Assembly: GCA_903888515.1 (NCBI GenBank)
Contig: CAISTY010000097.1
Span: forward strand, 1-64,000
Length of the DNA stretch: 64,000 nucleotides
From: Akkermansiaceae bacterium
Lineage (GTDB): Bacteria > Verrucomicrobiota > Verrucomicrobiia > Verrucomicrobiales > Akkermansiaceae
Reading direction: 5' to 3'
Shown: in pieces, positions 49,650 to 59,488 of the stretch
How the letters are laid out: each line of letters begins with the position of its first letter
Numbering within the stretch: position 1 is the stretch's first letter
Made by a program: the position numbers and the translations under genes
Notes under the pieces: model-generated
What the model saw: only the letters and a program-made list of their open reading frames with translations
What the model was told of the DNA's origin: nothing
Database searches by the model: none

Positions 49650-50360
49650 GATGGATGGGCGAATGAGGTTGGCGGTGTCAATAAAGCGTCCGAAAAAGCC
49701 CGGTTGCACGCCGTGTTGATCTGGCAAGCTACCGCCCGTGGTCGAATAAGGCCGTTCACCCTATAACCACAGATGTGGGTCACGACTTGACGAATGTGTT
49801 TCCTTTCCCAGTGGTGAATGCATTCAGATTCTTCCAGCATCCCGCATGCCTAGTCCATAGTTCTCTCTTGGCTCCCGAAGCCTCAATTCATAAGTGGTAC
49901 ACCTCGCTTACGACTCAAGCCTGCATCTTGTATTTTCCAGCCACTTTAACAAGCAAAATTATCACGGAATCCGAACTTTTTTCGTGTCTTGGCGCATTAA
50001 GCACAACAAATTCATTTGCAACGCATTACAAACACAATGGCGACTTCTAACGCCCGCTTGTTACTCGAAATCGCGGCCCACTTGGCCGATTTTCGCCAAA
50101 ACGCCTCTTTCTTCCAATCATCATGCTAACGATTTACGTGATCGCGTAGGGGACGATGAGGGATCAGGGGCCGGCGGTCAGTGAGCACCCGTTCACATGG
50201 AGCGGATTTTCGCGATCATGGAAAAGTCGCCGCAATTTAATTCTTGATGCATGGCCCATGATTGCACACACTCTGTCCACACAAGCCATCACCCAAGCTT
50301 GTTTCGGCTACTGTTTGGCCGGAGTCCGGGGTCCACCTCACTGAGAAAAAACTGCGGGCA
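49650..50360. other. Divergent intergenic region upstream of the locus and of the wza-like gene
   Basis: About 710 bp separating the minus-strand cluster from the plus-strand export gene, so at least two promoters should lie here. The first bases are the weakly supported 5' extension of wbpD; the rest is AT-richer than either side, with many TTT/AAA runs between about 49850 and 50130. I could not assign a -10/-35 pair with confidence. No heptamer array, repeat D or long hairpin was recognised. This is the natural place for locus-wide regulation. Confidence 0.5.
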
Positions 50361-51107
50361 ATGAAAGGCCCCCCAACCCACATGACGACAAAGAAGATGA
50401 ATGCCAAGACAGACGCAAATAAGCATGCGCCAGGCGATGACAACTGCACGAACACTTGGTTCGGACGCATCAGGGAACTCGTGCGGACGTCGGCTCCGCA
50501 CCGGCGGCGCTGGGCGACCGGAATGTTGTGGGCATCTGTGCTCCTTGTGTTCGGTGCGTTCTTGGGCTGCGAAACCACCAATCATCCACCGGTGCCTCCC
50601 GAAGCCTATCTTTCCAAACCGAACAACAGTCTCGCGCCGGGTGACGAGATCATCGTGATATTCTCCGGTGCACCCGAGTTGAACACCAAGCAGAAAATCC
50701 AGCCAAACGGCAAAGTCAGTCTGCCGACTATCGGAGAAGTCGCCGCCGCCGGAAAGTCCGTCAGCAGCCTGCAGCAGCAACTGACGTCTCTCTATCAACC
50801 CCACCTTCAGGACTCCAGGGTTGTGATTTCGGTGGCCGGCATCGCGGCCGGTGTTTACGTGTCCGGAGCAGTCCAGAGACCCGGCAAAATTCCGCTTGAC
50901 CGCTCGATGACGGCGCTCGAGGCGGTGATGGAAGCGGGCGGATTCACGCAATTGGCGAATCCCAGCCAGGTGTTCATCGTTAGAGTTCAAGGCGGCAAGA
51001 GCAGGCAATACGTGTTGAATTTGAAGGATGCCCTCCACAACACGGAAAGCACCCCGTTCTATGTGAGGGCCTACGACGTCATCTACGTGAAGGAGCGCGT
51101 CTGGTAG
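50361..51107 (+). CDS. Wza-like polysaccharide export lipoprotein
   Basis: 248 residues from the ATG at 50361; ATGs at 50382, 50397 and 50523 are alternatives and none has a strong ribosome-binding site. A positively charged stretch (SAPHRRRWATG) precedes a hydrophobic segment and the lipobox LGCETT, so it should be an outer-membrane lipoprotein. Poly_export domain: LAPGDEIIVIFSGAPELN, GKVSLPTIGEVAAAGKS and LTSLYQPHL. One SLBB-like repeat follows: VYVSGAVQRPGKIPLDRSMTALEAVMEAGGF. It is shorter than E. coli Wza, with no sign of the C-terminal membrane helix. It presumably forms the export channel with the Wzz-like protein encoded on the other strand. Confidence 0.88.
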   Translation: MKGPPTHMTTKKMNAKTDANKHAPGDDNCTNTWFGRIRELVRTSAPHRRRWATGMLWASVLLVFGAFLGCETTNHPPVPPEAYLSKPNNSLAPGDEIIVIFSGAPELNTKQKIQPNGKVSLPTIGEVAAAGKSVSSLQQQLTSLYQPHLQDSRVVISVAGIAAGVYVSGAVQRPGKIPLDRSMTALEAVMEAGGFTQLANPSQVFIVRVQGGKSRQYVLNLKDALHNTESTPFYVRAYDVIYVKERVW

Positions 51108-51321
51108 GAGCTGCGCTCACAACGCGCAACAGATGCCGCTTGCAGGCCAAGTCGGCGGACAAGGTTGCGGTGCTGCGGTTTCCACGCCGTTGCAGGCAAC
51201 TTCTGTTTCCCGTTCCCCTGCAAGCTCCGCTTCCTCATGCACGCCACACCCAATGCCTCGGTTGATCCATTATCTATCCGACAAGCGGTTTCCACTGTCG
51301 CATGCGCGCCGCCTGAAGCCA

Positions 51322-52896
51322 ATGCCAGCAAGCAGGCCCACATGTGCCATTTCTCCTTCGCTGTTGGGATGGCTGGTTTTCTGCTTGAATGTTTTCGCGG
51401 CTGACTCGCCTCAATGGGGCGGTTCGGCGTGCAAGAACATGGTTTCGATGGAACGCAACCTGCCGGATACCTTCGTGCCGGGTGAGGGCACAAACGGGGA
51501 GATCGATCTGGCCACGACCCAGCATGTGAAGTGGGTGGCCAGAACGGGCGCTTTCTCCTGTGGAACTCCCGCCATCGCGGGCGGCAAGGTGTTCATCGGC
51601 GGCATGATCGACCGGCAGGGTGTGCTCAAGTGCTTCGATGAAGCGACTGGCAAGCTGCTCTGGCAGTGGACCAAACGCTGCCGCGCGGATCTGAAGGAGG
51701 ACGCGATGAATTTCCGCTTTTTCCCAAAAATGTTAGGAGTCTGTTCGACTCCGGTGATCGATGGCGACCGGCTATACTTTGTCGACCAAAACTGCGTGGT
51801 GAGCTGTCTGGACGTCAACGGCCAAGCGCCCGCCGCAGGAAGCAGCGTGGGCGAGGCAAAAGAGATTTGGACTTTCGACATGTACGCGGATCCGGCGGTG
51901 GGCTCTCGCCCATCGGACGCCTGCAATGGCTCGCCACTGATCGACGGCCCCTTGCTCTATGTCACCACGTCCAATGGCGTTGACCGCATCGTGACGGTGC
52001 CGATTGCAGAGGATGCCGCGCGCAGATGTTTCGCACCTAATGCCCCGACACTCATCGTGCTCGACAAGCGCACGGGACGCTTGTTGGCCAAGGATGCGGC
52101 ACCCACGACAACCCAAATGCTTCATGGGCAGTGGTCGTCGCCCTCCATGGGGACGACGGTGGGCGGGCGCAAACTGGTGTTGCTGGGCGGTGGCGACGGC
52201 AATTGTTACGCATTCGAGGCGCTTGCCGACGTCCCCAAGGAGCCCGTCACTCTCAAGACCGCATGGTGGGCCGACTGCAATCCGCCGGAGTACCGTGATT
52301 TCAACGGGATGGATCTGTATGTCCACTACACACTGGGTGACCGGCGGCGCAACGACAGCATCAACAAACTCAACGACGGATCATTTGTCGGCATGAGCGA
52401 GATCATCGCCACACCGGTTTTCTATCAAAACCGGGTGTATGTGGCCATCGGCCGCGATCCCGACCACGGACGCGGTCGTGGCGCATTGCTCTGCCTGGCT
52501 GCCGACAAATCCGGCGACGCCACCCGGTGCGCCAGGATTTGGATCTATCAAGGGCTCGACCGCTCGCTTTCCACAGTCTCCATAGCCGACGGTTTGCTTT
52601 ACATTGCCGATGTGGCCGGGCGCGTGCACTGTCTGGATGTCGCAACCGGCCGGGCGGTGTGGGTTTACGATGCCAAAAGCCGGACGATCGGCTCCACAAT
52701 GGTGGCCGACGGCAAGGTATATCTTGCCACGGAGAAGCATCTCAACGTGCTTGCGGCAGGCAAGGAGATGAAATTATTGAGCAGGATTGACTTGGGAGCA
52801 GCCTCTTGGGTGACGCCCGTGGCTGCCAACGGCGTGCTTTTCATCGCGTCAAAAAATTATTTATGGGCGGTAAAACAATCACCCGGAGCGCTTTGA
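51322..52896 (+). CDS. Secreted PQQ-like (BamB-type) beta-propeller protein
   Basis: 524 residues from an ATG at 51322 that gives a signal peptide (MPASRPTCAISPSLLGWLVF, ending AADS); the frame is open 63 codons further up, with an ATG at 51253. Blades show the W-containing PQQ pattern: GTPAIAGGKVFIGGMIDRQG, FDEATGKLLWQWTKR, STPVIDGDRLYFVDQNCVVSC, GSPLIDGPLLYVTTSNG, LDKRTGRLLAKD, LSTVSIADGLLYIADVAGR and LDVATGRAVWVYDAKS. Five or six cysteines are scattered, and no dehydrogenase active site was seen. Probably a periplasmic scaffold or binding protein rather than an alcohol dehydrogenase. No obvious link to the cluster. Confidence 0.82.
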   Translation: MPASRPTCAISPSLLGWLVFCLNVFAADSPQWGGSACKNMVSMERNLPDTFVPGEGTNGEIDLATTQHVKWVARTGAFSCGTPAIAGGKVFIGGMIDRQGVLKCFDEATGKLLWQWTKRCRADLKEDAMNFRFFPKMLGVCSTPVIDGDRLYFVDQNCVVSCLDVNGQAPAAGSSVGEAKEIWTFDMYADPAVGSRPSDACNGSPLIDGPLLYVTTSNGVDRIVTVPIAEDAARRCFAPNAPTLIVLDKRTGRLLAKDAAPTTTQMLHGQWSSPSMGTTVGGRKLVLLGGGDGNCYAFEALADVPKEPVTLKTAWWADCNPPEYRDFNGMDLYVHYTLGDRRRNDSINKLNDGSFVGMSEIIATPVFYQNRVYVAIGRDPDHGRGRGALLCLAADKSGDATRCARIWIYQGLDRSLSTVSIADGLLYIADVAGRVHCLDVATGRAVWVYDAKSRTIGSTMVADGKVYLATEKHLNVLAAGKEMKLLSRIDLGAASWVTPVAANGVLFIASKNYLWAVKQSPGAL

Positions 52897-53002
52897 GCTT
52901 AACTCCCCTCCCCTTTTTTTCCTGCCGTGCGCCGACCCCCGCTGCTTGCTCCTCCGCGCCAATACGCAAAGCAATTATCTAGCAGACCAGGAGATATATG
53001 AG

Positions 53003-54826
53003 TTACGGCGTGGGCGTGCGACGCATCCATGCCGCCCGAACACAGTCCCTGGCCAACCGCAGGTCTTCGGGACATGCGTCCATCGTCACGCCCGGCGGCG
53101 GCGAATCGGCAGGGCATTCAATCAATTCATCACAACGGTCAAACGGCAGACCTTCCAGTAACACATCTTCCAACGTCAGGTGGATGACGACCCCTTCCGT
53201 TCGCGGGTGACACCACAGGCGACGCGTGTGTTTTCCGACGCTCTGACACGGAACGCCAAGCGGGCGATCATTGAGCCAGGCACCGTCACGGCTCGCAAGA
53301 CCGACGTGACGCAGCTTGGCCTGCTGCTGCATGGCAACCTGCCGGGCCACCGGAAAATCGCCGGCTTTTCCGAGCACGGCAATGACCGGTATTCGCCCCG
53401 CTTCAGGCACAGGAAAGAGCGCATCGACAATCGCCGCGCCAACGGGACGCGACGGCGTGCAGAGCGGCTCCAGATGCAAGGCGATGGACGGTTCGGAGTT
53501 GACTTCGAGCACCACGAAGTCCTGCTCCTGCGGCGATTTGGTGAGGTCGAGTGCGATCACATCGAGACCGGCGATATCGAGGCCCACGATGCTCGTGGCA
53601 TCCATGGCCATGGCGGCGATTTCCGGGTGGACGCTATCCGTTTGATCGAGATGCATCCCCCCGCACTTCAAGTAAACATCGTGGCGCAACAAGACCGTTT
53701 CCCCGGGATCGGGAACGGAATGATGCGGCCTAGTGTCATCCGTCAGCACCGGCATCTCGCCCGTTTCACGCAGCTTGCTCTGAAACGGTGAAACGCATTC
53801 CGCTCCACGCCGGGGATCGTGATTTGCTATTTCAATGAGTTCCAGCAGCGTATGTTCACCGTCGCCCACGACAAACCACGGCTCGCGACGCACGGCGGCG
53901 ACCAGTCGTCCCCCGACGACTAGCAAGCGGAAAAGATGCCCCGCTACATGCTGTTCGACGAGCACTCCTTCACTCCATTGCCTTGCCAGCGCATAGGCAC
54001 GCCTGACCTCGTCTTCCGATGTAATGCGCATGGTGACACCATTGCCGTAGTCGGCGTCTTGTGGTTTGACGACGACCGGCCATCCGACTTGCCGTGCCAC
54101 CAGGCAGGCATCCTGCGCGGTGCTCACGGCCCGTCCGCGCGGCACTGGGATGCCTGTTTCCGCGAGCAGCGTTTTGGTCAACTGTTTGTCAGTTGATATG
54201 TCATTGGCAATGAAACTGGTGCGATCCGTCGCAGCCCGCCGAATCCGGCGTTGCCGGCAGCCATGGCCAAGTTGCACCAAACTCTCAGAATCGAGACGCA
54301 GGAAAGGAATGCCCCGGGCAGATGCCGCCTCAACTGTCGGTCCCGTGGAATTGCCAATGCGCGCGTCGTAGGCGAGATCGCAAAACGTTTCCCATTCCCG
54401 GGCGAGGTCGGGTCTTTCGTGCCGCGCTAGAGCGTTGATCCAGCGCGTCGCAAAATCGATCGCTGCCTTGCCCGAAATTTCTTCTTCGAATTCAACTGCG
54501 AGACGAACGATGTGCGGGGTTGTAGCAGGACGCCAGGCATGAAAGGCCACCGGAGTTTGTCCCGCAGTCTGTAGTTTCACCGCGACAGCGCCGAGCCAAA
54601 CCGCCGGCATGGCCTCAGCATGGGCGAGCGCTTCACGAATGACCCGCGTTCCCGCGATTCCCTGTGAGCAAAGCAATTCATCGGCCGCATCCCAGCCATC
54701 AAACACGAAGTTGCAGGCATCAACTTGCATCTCCAGCACCGGGCGCATGGACCAGATGTTGGGTCCATGCAGTGCCCGGAGGAAACGGATTTCCAACCCG
54801 TTGGAAGGAGTCGCGGTGACTGACAT
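53003..54826 (-). CDS. Cyanophycin-synthetase-like ATP-grasp protein with reduced Mur-ligase domain
   Basis: 607 residues from the ATG at 54826 (MSVTATPSNGLEIRFLRALH); the family opening LRALHGPNIWS is visible. The CphA N domain is followed by an ATP-grasp domain: NDISTDKQLTKTLLAETGIPVP, WPVVVKPQDADYGNGVT, FRLLVVGGRLVAAVRREP, and GLDVIALDLTKSPQEQ with VLEVNSEPSIALH. The Mur-ligase part is cut to about 130 residues. Where CphA has a TGTNGKTT P-loop, this protein reads VIAVLGKAGDFPVA, and only the ASRDGAWLNDRPLG and LLEGLPFDRCDELI blocks remain. It therefore has one ATP site. CphA2-type enzymes are also short, but whether this protein makes a polymer is open. Confidence 0.85.
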   Translation of the reverse strand: MSVTATPSNGLEIRFLRALHGPNIWSMRPVLEMQVDACNFVFDGWDAADELLCSQGIAGTRVIREALAHAEAMPAVWLGAVAVKLQTAGQTPVAFHAWRPATTPHIVRLAVEFEEEISGKAAIDFATRWINALARHERPDLAREWETFCDLAYDARIGNSTGPTVEAASARGIPFLRLDSESLVQLGHGCRQRRIRRAATDRTSFIANDISTDKQLTKTLLAETGIPVPRGRAVSTAQDACLVARQVGWPVVVKPQDADYGNGVTMRITSEDEVRRAYALARQWSEGVLVEQHVAGHLFRLLVVGGRLVAAVRREPWFVVGDGEHTLLELIEIANHDPRRGAECVSPFQSKLRETGEMPVLTDDTRPHHSVPDPGETVLLRHDVYLKCGGMHLDQTDSVHPEIAAMAMDATSIVGLDIAGLDVIALDLTKSPQEQDFVVLEVNSEPSIALHLEPLCTPSRPVGAAIVDALFPVPEAGRIPVIAVLGKAGDFPVARQVAMQQQAKLRHVGLASRDGAWLNDRPLGVPCQSVGKHTRRLWCHPRTEGVVIHLTLEDVLLEGLPFDRCDELIECPADSPPPGVTMDACPEDLRLARDCVRAAWMRRTPTP

Positions 54827-55005
54827 GGTCGGAAGTCTTCGAGTGGGAATGCAACGCGGTTGCCCTACTGCCAGGCACTTGCTTTCCAGAGTAGGCGCGC
54901 ATGAGAAAAACAAAGCATGGAACGGAGTGCGAGAGAAATATTGGGGGTGAGTTCAATAAGGCTGTCGGGGATTATAGCTTGGCAAAGCGTGTTTTCCGGA
55001 ATTTG

Positions 55006-56832
55006 ATGTGGGCGATGAATGTCAACCGTCGAACCGATGACGCGTCCCGTCCCGTGATTTATCAACTCATGGTCCGGACATTCGGGAACACCTGCGAGAC
55101 CCGCGCCACCCATGGCACGCTCGCGCAAAACGGTTGCGGGAAATTCGCGGACCTCACGCCCGCCGCCCTCTCATCACTCAAACAAATGGGTTTCACCCAC
55201 CTCTGGCTCACCGGGGTATTGGAGCAGGCGAGCGGCACCGCCTATCCGAACCGCGCCGCCGATGATCCTGATATTCTGAAAGGAATCGCCGGCAGCCCAT
55301 ACGCCATCAAGGATTACTTCGATGTCTGCCCGGACTATGCGGTGGATCCGGACCGGCGTCTGGTGGAGTTCAAGGAGTTGTTAGACCGCTGCCAGTGCCA
55401 CGGCTTCAAGGTCATCATCGACTTCGTGCCCAACCATGTTTCGCGCGCTTACGCATCGGATGTGCGACCGGATCTTTCCTTCGGTGAGGAGGATGACCGC
55501 AGCGTTTTTTTCCGGCGGGACAACCATTTTTTCTATCTGCAGGACCATCATCCGGGTGGCGGGGCACCGCTCAAACTGCCCACCGCCGGCCGGCCGGGCT
55601 GCGACGGACGTTTCGCGCCGGAATCCGCCTGCGGGCGCGTGTCGGGCAACAACGTGGTTTCCTGGGAGCCCTCGGTCCACGATTGGTATGAGACGGTGAA
55701 ACTCAACTACGGCCATGATTTCACCACCGGTCGCCAGACATCGCACCTTCCCGGTCCGGCGTCCGCTCTCGAAGAGGTGCCGAAAACCTGGCGCACAATG
55801 GATGAAATCCTCGGCTACTGGCAGGCCATGGGGGTGGACGGTTTCCGCGCGGACATGGCCCACATGGTGCCCATGGAATTCTGGCGTTGGGTGGTAAAAC
55901 GCTGCCGCTCCCGCAACCCGCATGTGTTTTTCGTCGCCGAGGCCTACGATAACGACCCGGCCAAACTCACCGACGGACAGGTGCTCGACGAACTCATCGA
56001 CGCTGGCTTCGACGCGGTTTACGACGACCCCATCTATGACATGCTGAAAGGTATCTATCAGTCAGTCAAATGGGCGAACGACCTGGATCCTCTAACATTC
56101 ACCGGCAAGCGATTTCACAAATCCCTGCGTTACACGGAAAACCACGACGAAGTCCGCCTCGCCAACCCGCAGGTCTGGGGCGGTCATGGCATGAAAGTGG
56201 GCAAGCCGGTGTCTGCGGTGCTTTTTTCCATGGGCCGCGGACCGGTCATGCTCTACCACGGCCAGGAGGTGGGTGAACCCGCGATCGGCGAGAAAGGCTT
56301 CGCCGGCGACGACGCACGCACCTCGATCCATGATTATGGGTCCATGCCCGAGTTCGCGAAATGGGTGAACGGCGGCAAGTTCGATGGCGGGCGTCTCAGC
56401 ACCGAACAAATACACCTGCGTGATTGGTATGCCAAACTCATCCGCACCACTCAGGCCCGTGCCTTCACCGCAGGCCAGTTCTATGGCCTCAACCACGCTA
56501 ACAAACAGAATCCCGCATTCGGCAGGATAAATGACGAATGCGCGTCCGGCCACTGGATCTATGCCTTCCTCCGCCGTGAATCAAAATCCGGACAGGCATT
56601 CCTGATAGTCGCCAATTTGCACGGCTTCGAATCCATGCAAGGAGTGAAAATCCTCATCCCGCCCGACGCCCAGTTGTTCCTCGGCCGCACCGGCGACGCG
56701 ATCTGGACGTTCACCGATCGGCTAGACTCCGCCTGGACCGGCACCATTGACTGCGGCACGCTCGAACACGACGGCCTCGCTCTGCCCGTCCTCGCACCCT
56801 GCACGGCGTTGTTGTTGGAAATCGGCGCGTGA
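55006..56832 (+). CDS. GH13 (alpha-amylase family) glycoside hydrolase
   Basis: 608 residues from the ATG at 55006 (MWAMNVNRRTDDASRPVIYQ), which has GGA six bases upstream; the frame opens earlier. The GH13 regions are in order: IIDFVPNHVSRA (I), VDGFRADMAHMV (II, nucleophile Asp), HVFFVAEAYDND (III, acid/base Glu) and LRYTENHDEVRLA (IV, His-Asp). The N-terminal RPVIYQLMVRTFGN and the long loops resemble trehalose synthase or sucrose-phosphorylase-like subfamilies, but the specificity is not clear. No signal peptide, so it acts in the cytoplasm. It is divergent from the CphA-like gene with about 180 bp between the starts; a shared storage-polymer role is only a guess. Confidence 0.9.
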   Translation: MWAMNVNRRTDDASRPVIYQLMVRTFGNTCETRATHGTLAQNGCGKFADLTPAALSSLKQMGFTHLWLTGVLEQASGTAYPNRAADDPDILKGIAGSPYAIKDYFDVCPDYAVDPDRRLVEFKELLDRCQCHGFKVIIDFVPNHVSRAYASDVRPDLSFGEEDDRSVFFRRDNHFFYLQDHHPGGGAPLKLPTAGRPGCDGRFAPESACGRVSGNNVVSWEPSVHDWYETVKLNYGHDFTTGRQTSHLPGPASALEEVPKTWRTMDEILGYWQAMGVDGFRADMAHMVPMEFWRWVVKRCRSRNPHVFFVAEAYDNDPAKLTDGQVLDELIDAGFDAVYDDPIYDMLKGIYQSVKWANDLDPLTFTGKRFHKSLRYTENHDEVRLANPQVWGGHGMKVGKPVSAVLFSMGRGPVMLYHGQEVGEPAIGEKGFAGDDARTSIHDYGSMPEFAKWVNGGKFDGGRLSTEQIHLRDWYAKLIRTTQARAFTAGQFYGLNHANKQNPAFGRINDECASGHWIYAFLRRESKSGQAFLIVANLHGFESMQGVKILIPPDAQLFLGRTGDAIWTFTDRLDSAWTGTIDCGTLEHDGLALPVLAPCTALLLEIGA

Positions 56833-56907
56833 TGCCGCGTATCCGACACAGCCATTCATCCCGTGAAACACCTTCGCCGGAAGCGTATCTAACACGCCAT
56901 CAATGGC

Positions 56908-58341
56908 TCAGAGTTTGTAGAACTGCTCCCATTCCTTGCGCGGCGGCGGGCCGACGAGCATGGCATTGGCGATCTTGTCGTTGGTGATTTGCCGGGTGGC
57001 GCGGTCGAATTTGAGCTGGGCATTGCGGCGTTGGGCGATGACGCCGAGCACCATGACCTGGCTCAGCGGGCCGGCCACCGCGAACGACGAGCGGCAGACC
57101 TCCCTGCCCATGCAGGCTAGCAGGAAATTGGCATAATGATTGGACGGGCTTGTTGGCACCGGGGGCAATTTGGATTCCATCTCCTTGGCCATGGATTCGG
57201 GAATGATTTTCAAGGTGGAGCCATGGCTGCCGCCCTTGAATGTGAGGCCCTCGCCGTAGATGACCTTGCCGGGCGCGTTGACCTTGGTCTCGATCTTGCC
57301 CGAACTGGGTGGCGGAATGTTGGCGTCCACCACCGCCTCGCCGAATTGATCGGGCAGCGGCGGCAGGTTGCTCACGCCATCATACCAAGTGAGATCCAGC
57401 GCCGGCATTGACCCGCGTTTGGGGAACTTGAAACACAACGTCGAGGCTTGCGGAAATATGAAATCGCTGGGGCCGTCGCACTTCACCGCAATGATTTCCT
57501 CGGGCAGGCCCAACTGGAGAAACTCATGCGCGGTGTCGAAGATATGGGCACCCCAGTCGCCCAACGCACCGTTGCCGAAATCATACCACGAACGCCAGTC
57601 GCCGTTAGTATATTTGATGTTATAGGGGCGGGATTCGGCGGTCGCCAGCCAGGTATCCCAATCGAGGGATGCGGGAACCGGTTCTCCGGGTAGCTGTCCT
57701 GAAACCTTCATGCCGTGCCAGCGGCGAGTGCTGTTCATGAAGGCTGTGATTTTGGTGACGTTCTTGATGATGCCAGCCTCGGTCCACGCCTTGAACTGGA
57801 AATAGTTGGCCCCGGAGTGGCCCTGGTTGCCCATTTGTGCCACCACCTTGTATTTTTCCTCGGCCGCCATCATCAACTCCACTTCCTGGAACGTATGCGC
57901 CATCGGTTTTTCCACAAAGACATGCTTGCCCATCGACATCGCCAGCATCGCAATCGGGAAATGCGAGAAATCCGGCACGCCGATGCAAACCGCGTCAATG
58001 TCCTTGCCCATCTTGTCGAGCATTTTCCGGAAATCCTGGAACTGCGGGACGTTCGGGAAATCCTTCAGGACGCCGAGCGTGTGCTTCGCGCCCATCTCGG
58101 TATCGCAGAGCGCGACGATTTCGCAGAGGCCGGTCTTGAACAACAAATTGAGATCGGCGCCGCCCTGATTGCCGATGCCGCAACAGGCGAGCCGGACTTT
58201 GTCACCGCTCTTGGCGGTCTTCCGGGCGAACAAGGGGCGCGAGGCAACGGCGGAAAAGGCACCCGCTCCAAGCACTCCTTTGAGAAAAACGCGGCGATGG
58301 ATCCGCTGTGGATCCATGGATTGTATTGGCTGCTGATCCAT
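56908..58341 (-). CDS. Tat-exported Gfo/Idh/MocA family oxidoreductase
   Basis: 477 residues. The N-terminus carries a twin-arginine signal (HRRVFLKGVLGAGAFSAVAS), followed by the Rossmann GIGNQGGADL, DAVCIGVPDFSHFPIAMLAM and the catalytic lysine in KHVFVEKPMAHTFQEVE. The C-terminal domain has SWYDFGNGALGDWGAHIFDT and a long variable tail ending KEWEQFYKL. Such exported family members are abundant in Planctomycetota and Verrucomicrobiota and are thought to act on extracellular or periplasmic sugars. It is convergent with the GH13 gene and close behind the secreted SGNH hydrolase gene (30 bp), so those two are likely co-transcribed. Confidence 0.92.
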   Translation of the reverse strand: MDQQPIQSMDPQRIHRRVFLKGVLGAGAFSAVASRPLFARKTAKSGDKVRLACCGIGNQGGADLNLLFKTGLCEIVALCDTEMGAKHTLGVLKDFPNVPQFQDFRKMLDKMGKDIDAVCIGVPDFSHFPIAMLAMSMGKHVFVEKPMAHTFQEVELMMAAEEKYKVVAQMGNQGHSGANYFQFKAWTEAGIIKNVTKITAFMNSTRRWHGMKVSGQLPGEPVPASLDWDTWLATAESRPYNIKYTNGDWRSWYDFGNGALGDWGAHIFDTAHEFLQLGLPEEIIAVKCDGPSDFIFPQASTLCFKFPKRGSMPALDLTWYDGVSNLPPLPDQFGEAVVDANIPPPSSGKIETKVNAPGKVIYGEGLTFKGGSHGSTLKIIPESMAKEMESKLPPVPTSPSNHYANFLLACMGREVCRSSFAVAGPLSQVMVLGVIAQRRNAQLKFDRATRQITNDKIANAMLVGPPPRKEWEQFYKL

Positions 58342-58371
58342 GGGATGGCTTGTTAGATAAATAATTGCGAC

Positions 58372-59097
58372 TCAGTGTTTGTCGGCGGCATTGGACCAGG
58401 CGCTGGTGGCCTTGGTGATTTCCTCAGCATTGAGACCAAGGCCCTTGAGCACGCCGATGGCCATCATTTTATTGCCGGCGGCGGCCATGTGGACGCCATC
58501 GGAGGTCAGGTAGTTGCCTTTTTCGGGCTTGGGCTGCGACTTCACCGCCTCGGCCAGCGCGGTCTGCATCTCGGCATTGAGGTCGGCGAGAAGGCATTTC
58601 TTTTCTTTCGCCAGCGCGCGCAGGCATTCGTTGTAGGCCACGAGTTTCTGGTTGTTAGGATTGGACTGGTTCTCGCCGATCATCGTCGAGGTGAGGAGGA
58701 CGACCTTGACGCCGGCGGCCTGGGCCTGGTCCACGATGGCGGTGATATTCTTTTTGTAATCCTCCAGCGTCACGCCATTGGCACCGTGCCAAACGTCATT
58801 GACGCCGCAGCTCAGGGTCATCCACTGCGGCTTTTTACTCAGCACATCGCGCTCCAGTCGCTCCAGCATCTGGTTGGATTTGTGGCCGCCAATGCCCGCG
58901 CCGATGATTTCGATTTTCACGCCATTGGCCTCCAATCCGCTGCCGATGAGCTGCACGTAGCCACTGGGGTTGCTTTGTCCGGCCTGGGTGATGGAGTCGC
59001 CAAGGAAGGCCACCTTGTCGCCAGCTTTTACGGGGATTGCCGCCTGTATCAGGTGGGTGGAAGCGAAAATGACGGTAAGAAATGTCGGGAATTTCAT
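58372..59097 (-). CDS. Secreted SGNH/GDSL hydrolase
   Basis: 241 residues from the ATG at 59097 (MKFPTFLTVIFASTHLIQA), a clean signal peptide. The SGNH blocks are KVAFLGDSITQAGQSNP (Ser), IIGAGIGGHKSNQMLERL (Gly), TLSCGVNDVWHGANG (Asn) and LTSDGVHMAAAGNKMM (Asp/His). This is the rhamnogalacturonan-acetylesterase/TesA-like group, probably a carbohydrate esterase in the periplasm. It is transcribed toward the Tat-exported oxidoreductase gene. With the hydrolases at 19.9, 22.2 (fragment) and 31.8 kb, the window contains four SGNH-type genes. Confidence 0.92.
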   Translation of the reverse strand: MKFPTFLTVIFASTHLIQAAIPVKAGDKVAFLGDSITQAGQSNPSGYVQLIGSGLEANGVKIEIIGAGIGGHKSNQMLERLERDVLSKKPQWMTLSCGVNDVWHGANGVTLEDYKKNITAIVDQAQAAGVKVVLLTSTMIGENQSNPNNQKLVAYNECLRALAKEKKCLLADLNAEMQTALAEAVKSQPKPEKGNYLTSDGVHMAAAGNKMMAIGVLKGLGLNAEEITKATSAWSNAADKH

Positions 59098-59206
59098 GGT
59101 TTTCAGATGGTTGGGGTGGTGGTTGTGATGCAACAAGGATACGGAGCCAATCCGCGAAAGTTATCAGGAGTTTTTTTAATAAAAGCCGCTTGGACCGATA
59201 TGACTT

Positions 59207-59488
59207 ATGGGATCTATGGCTTTCACTGATTTCATGTGGCTTGCCATCGCCCGGTGCTTTCGCTACATTGCCGTCCATGATCGCGTTGCCTATCTAACGA
59301 TTAAACCGTTGCAAGTCCTGCTGTTTGTTGAGTCGGATCCCCCCGCCGTCACCGTGTACCGCCGCAAAGCCGAGGGCGGCTTCGCCCTCGAATACTACGC
59401 CGGTCTCGATGACACGATATTCCTGCCTGAAATCGCCGCCGCCCTGCCGTTAGCCGAGCTCTACGAGCGGGTGGAGTTCGCGTCTTGA
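59207..59488 (+). pseudogene. Uma2-family (DUF820) C-terminal remnant
   Basis: 93 codons. The second half, from about LLFVESDPPAVTVYRRKAEG through YYAGLDDTIFLPEIAAALPLAELYERVEF, follows the C-terminal pattern of Uma2/DUF820 putative nucleases. The usual N-terminal PD-(D/E)xK core is absent, and the first 30 residues derive from a short repeat that recurs at 59553. Most likely a relic rather than an expressed gene, though it is not interrupted by stops. Confidence 0.5.

Noticed and set aside
49980-50010. Possible sigma-54 promoter (TTGGCGCATTAAGC)
   Set aside because: The spacing between GG and GC is eight bases rather than ten, and the GTTTGC-like box is missing.
52897-53002. Rho-independent terminator after the PQQ-propeller gene
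   Set aside because: There is a T-rich stretch but no preceding GC stem.
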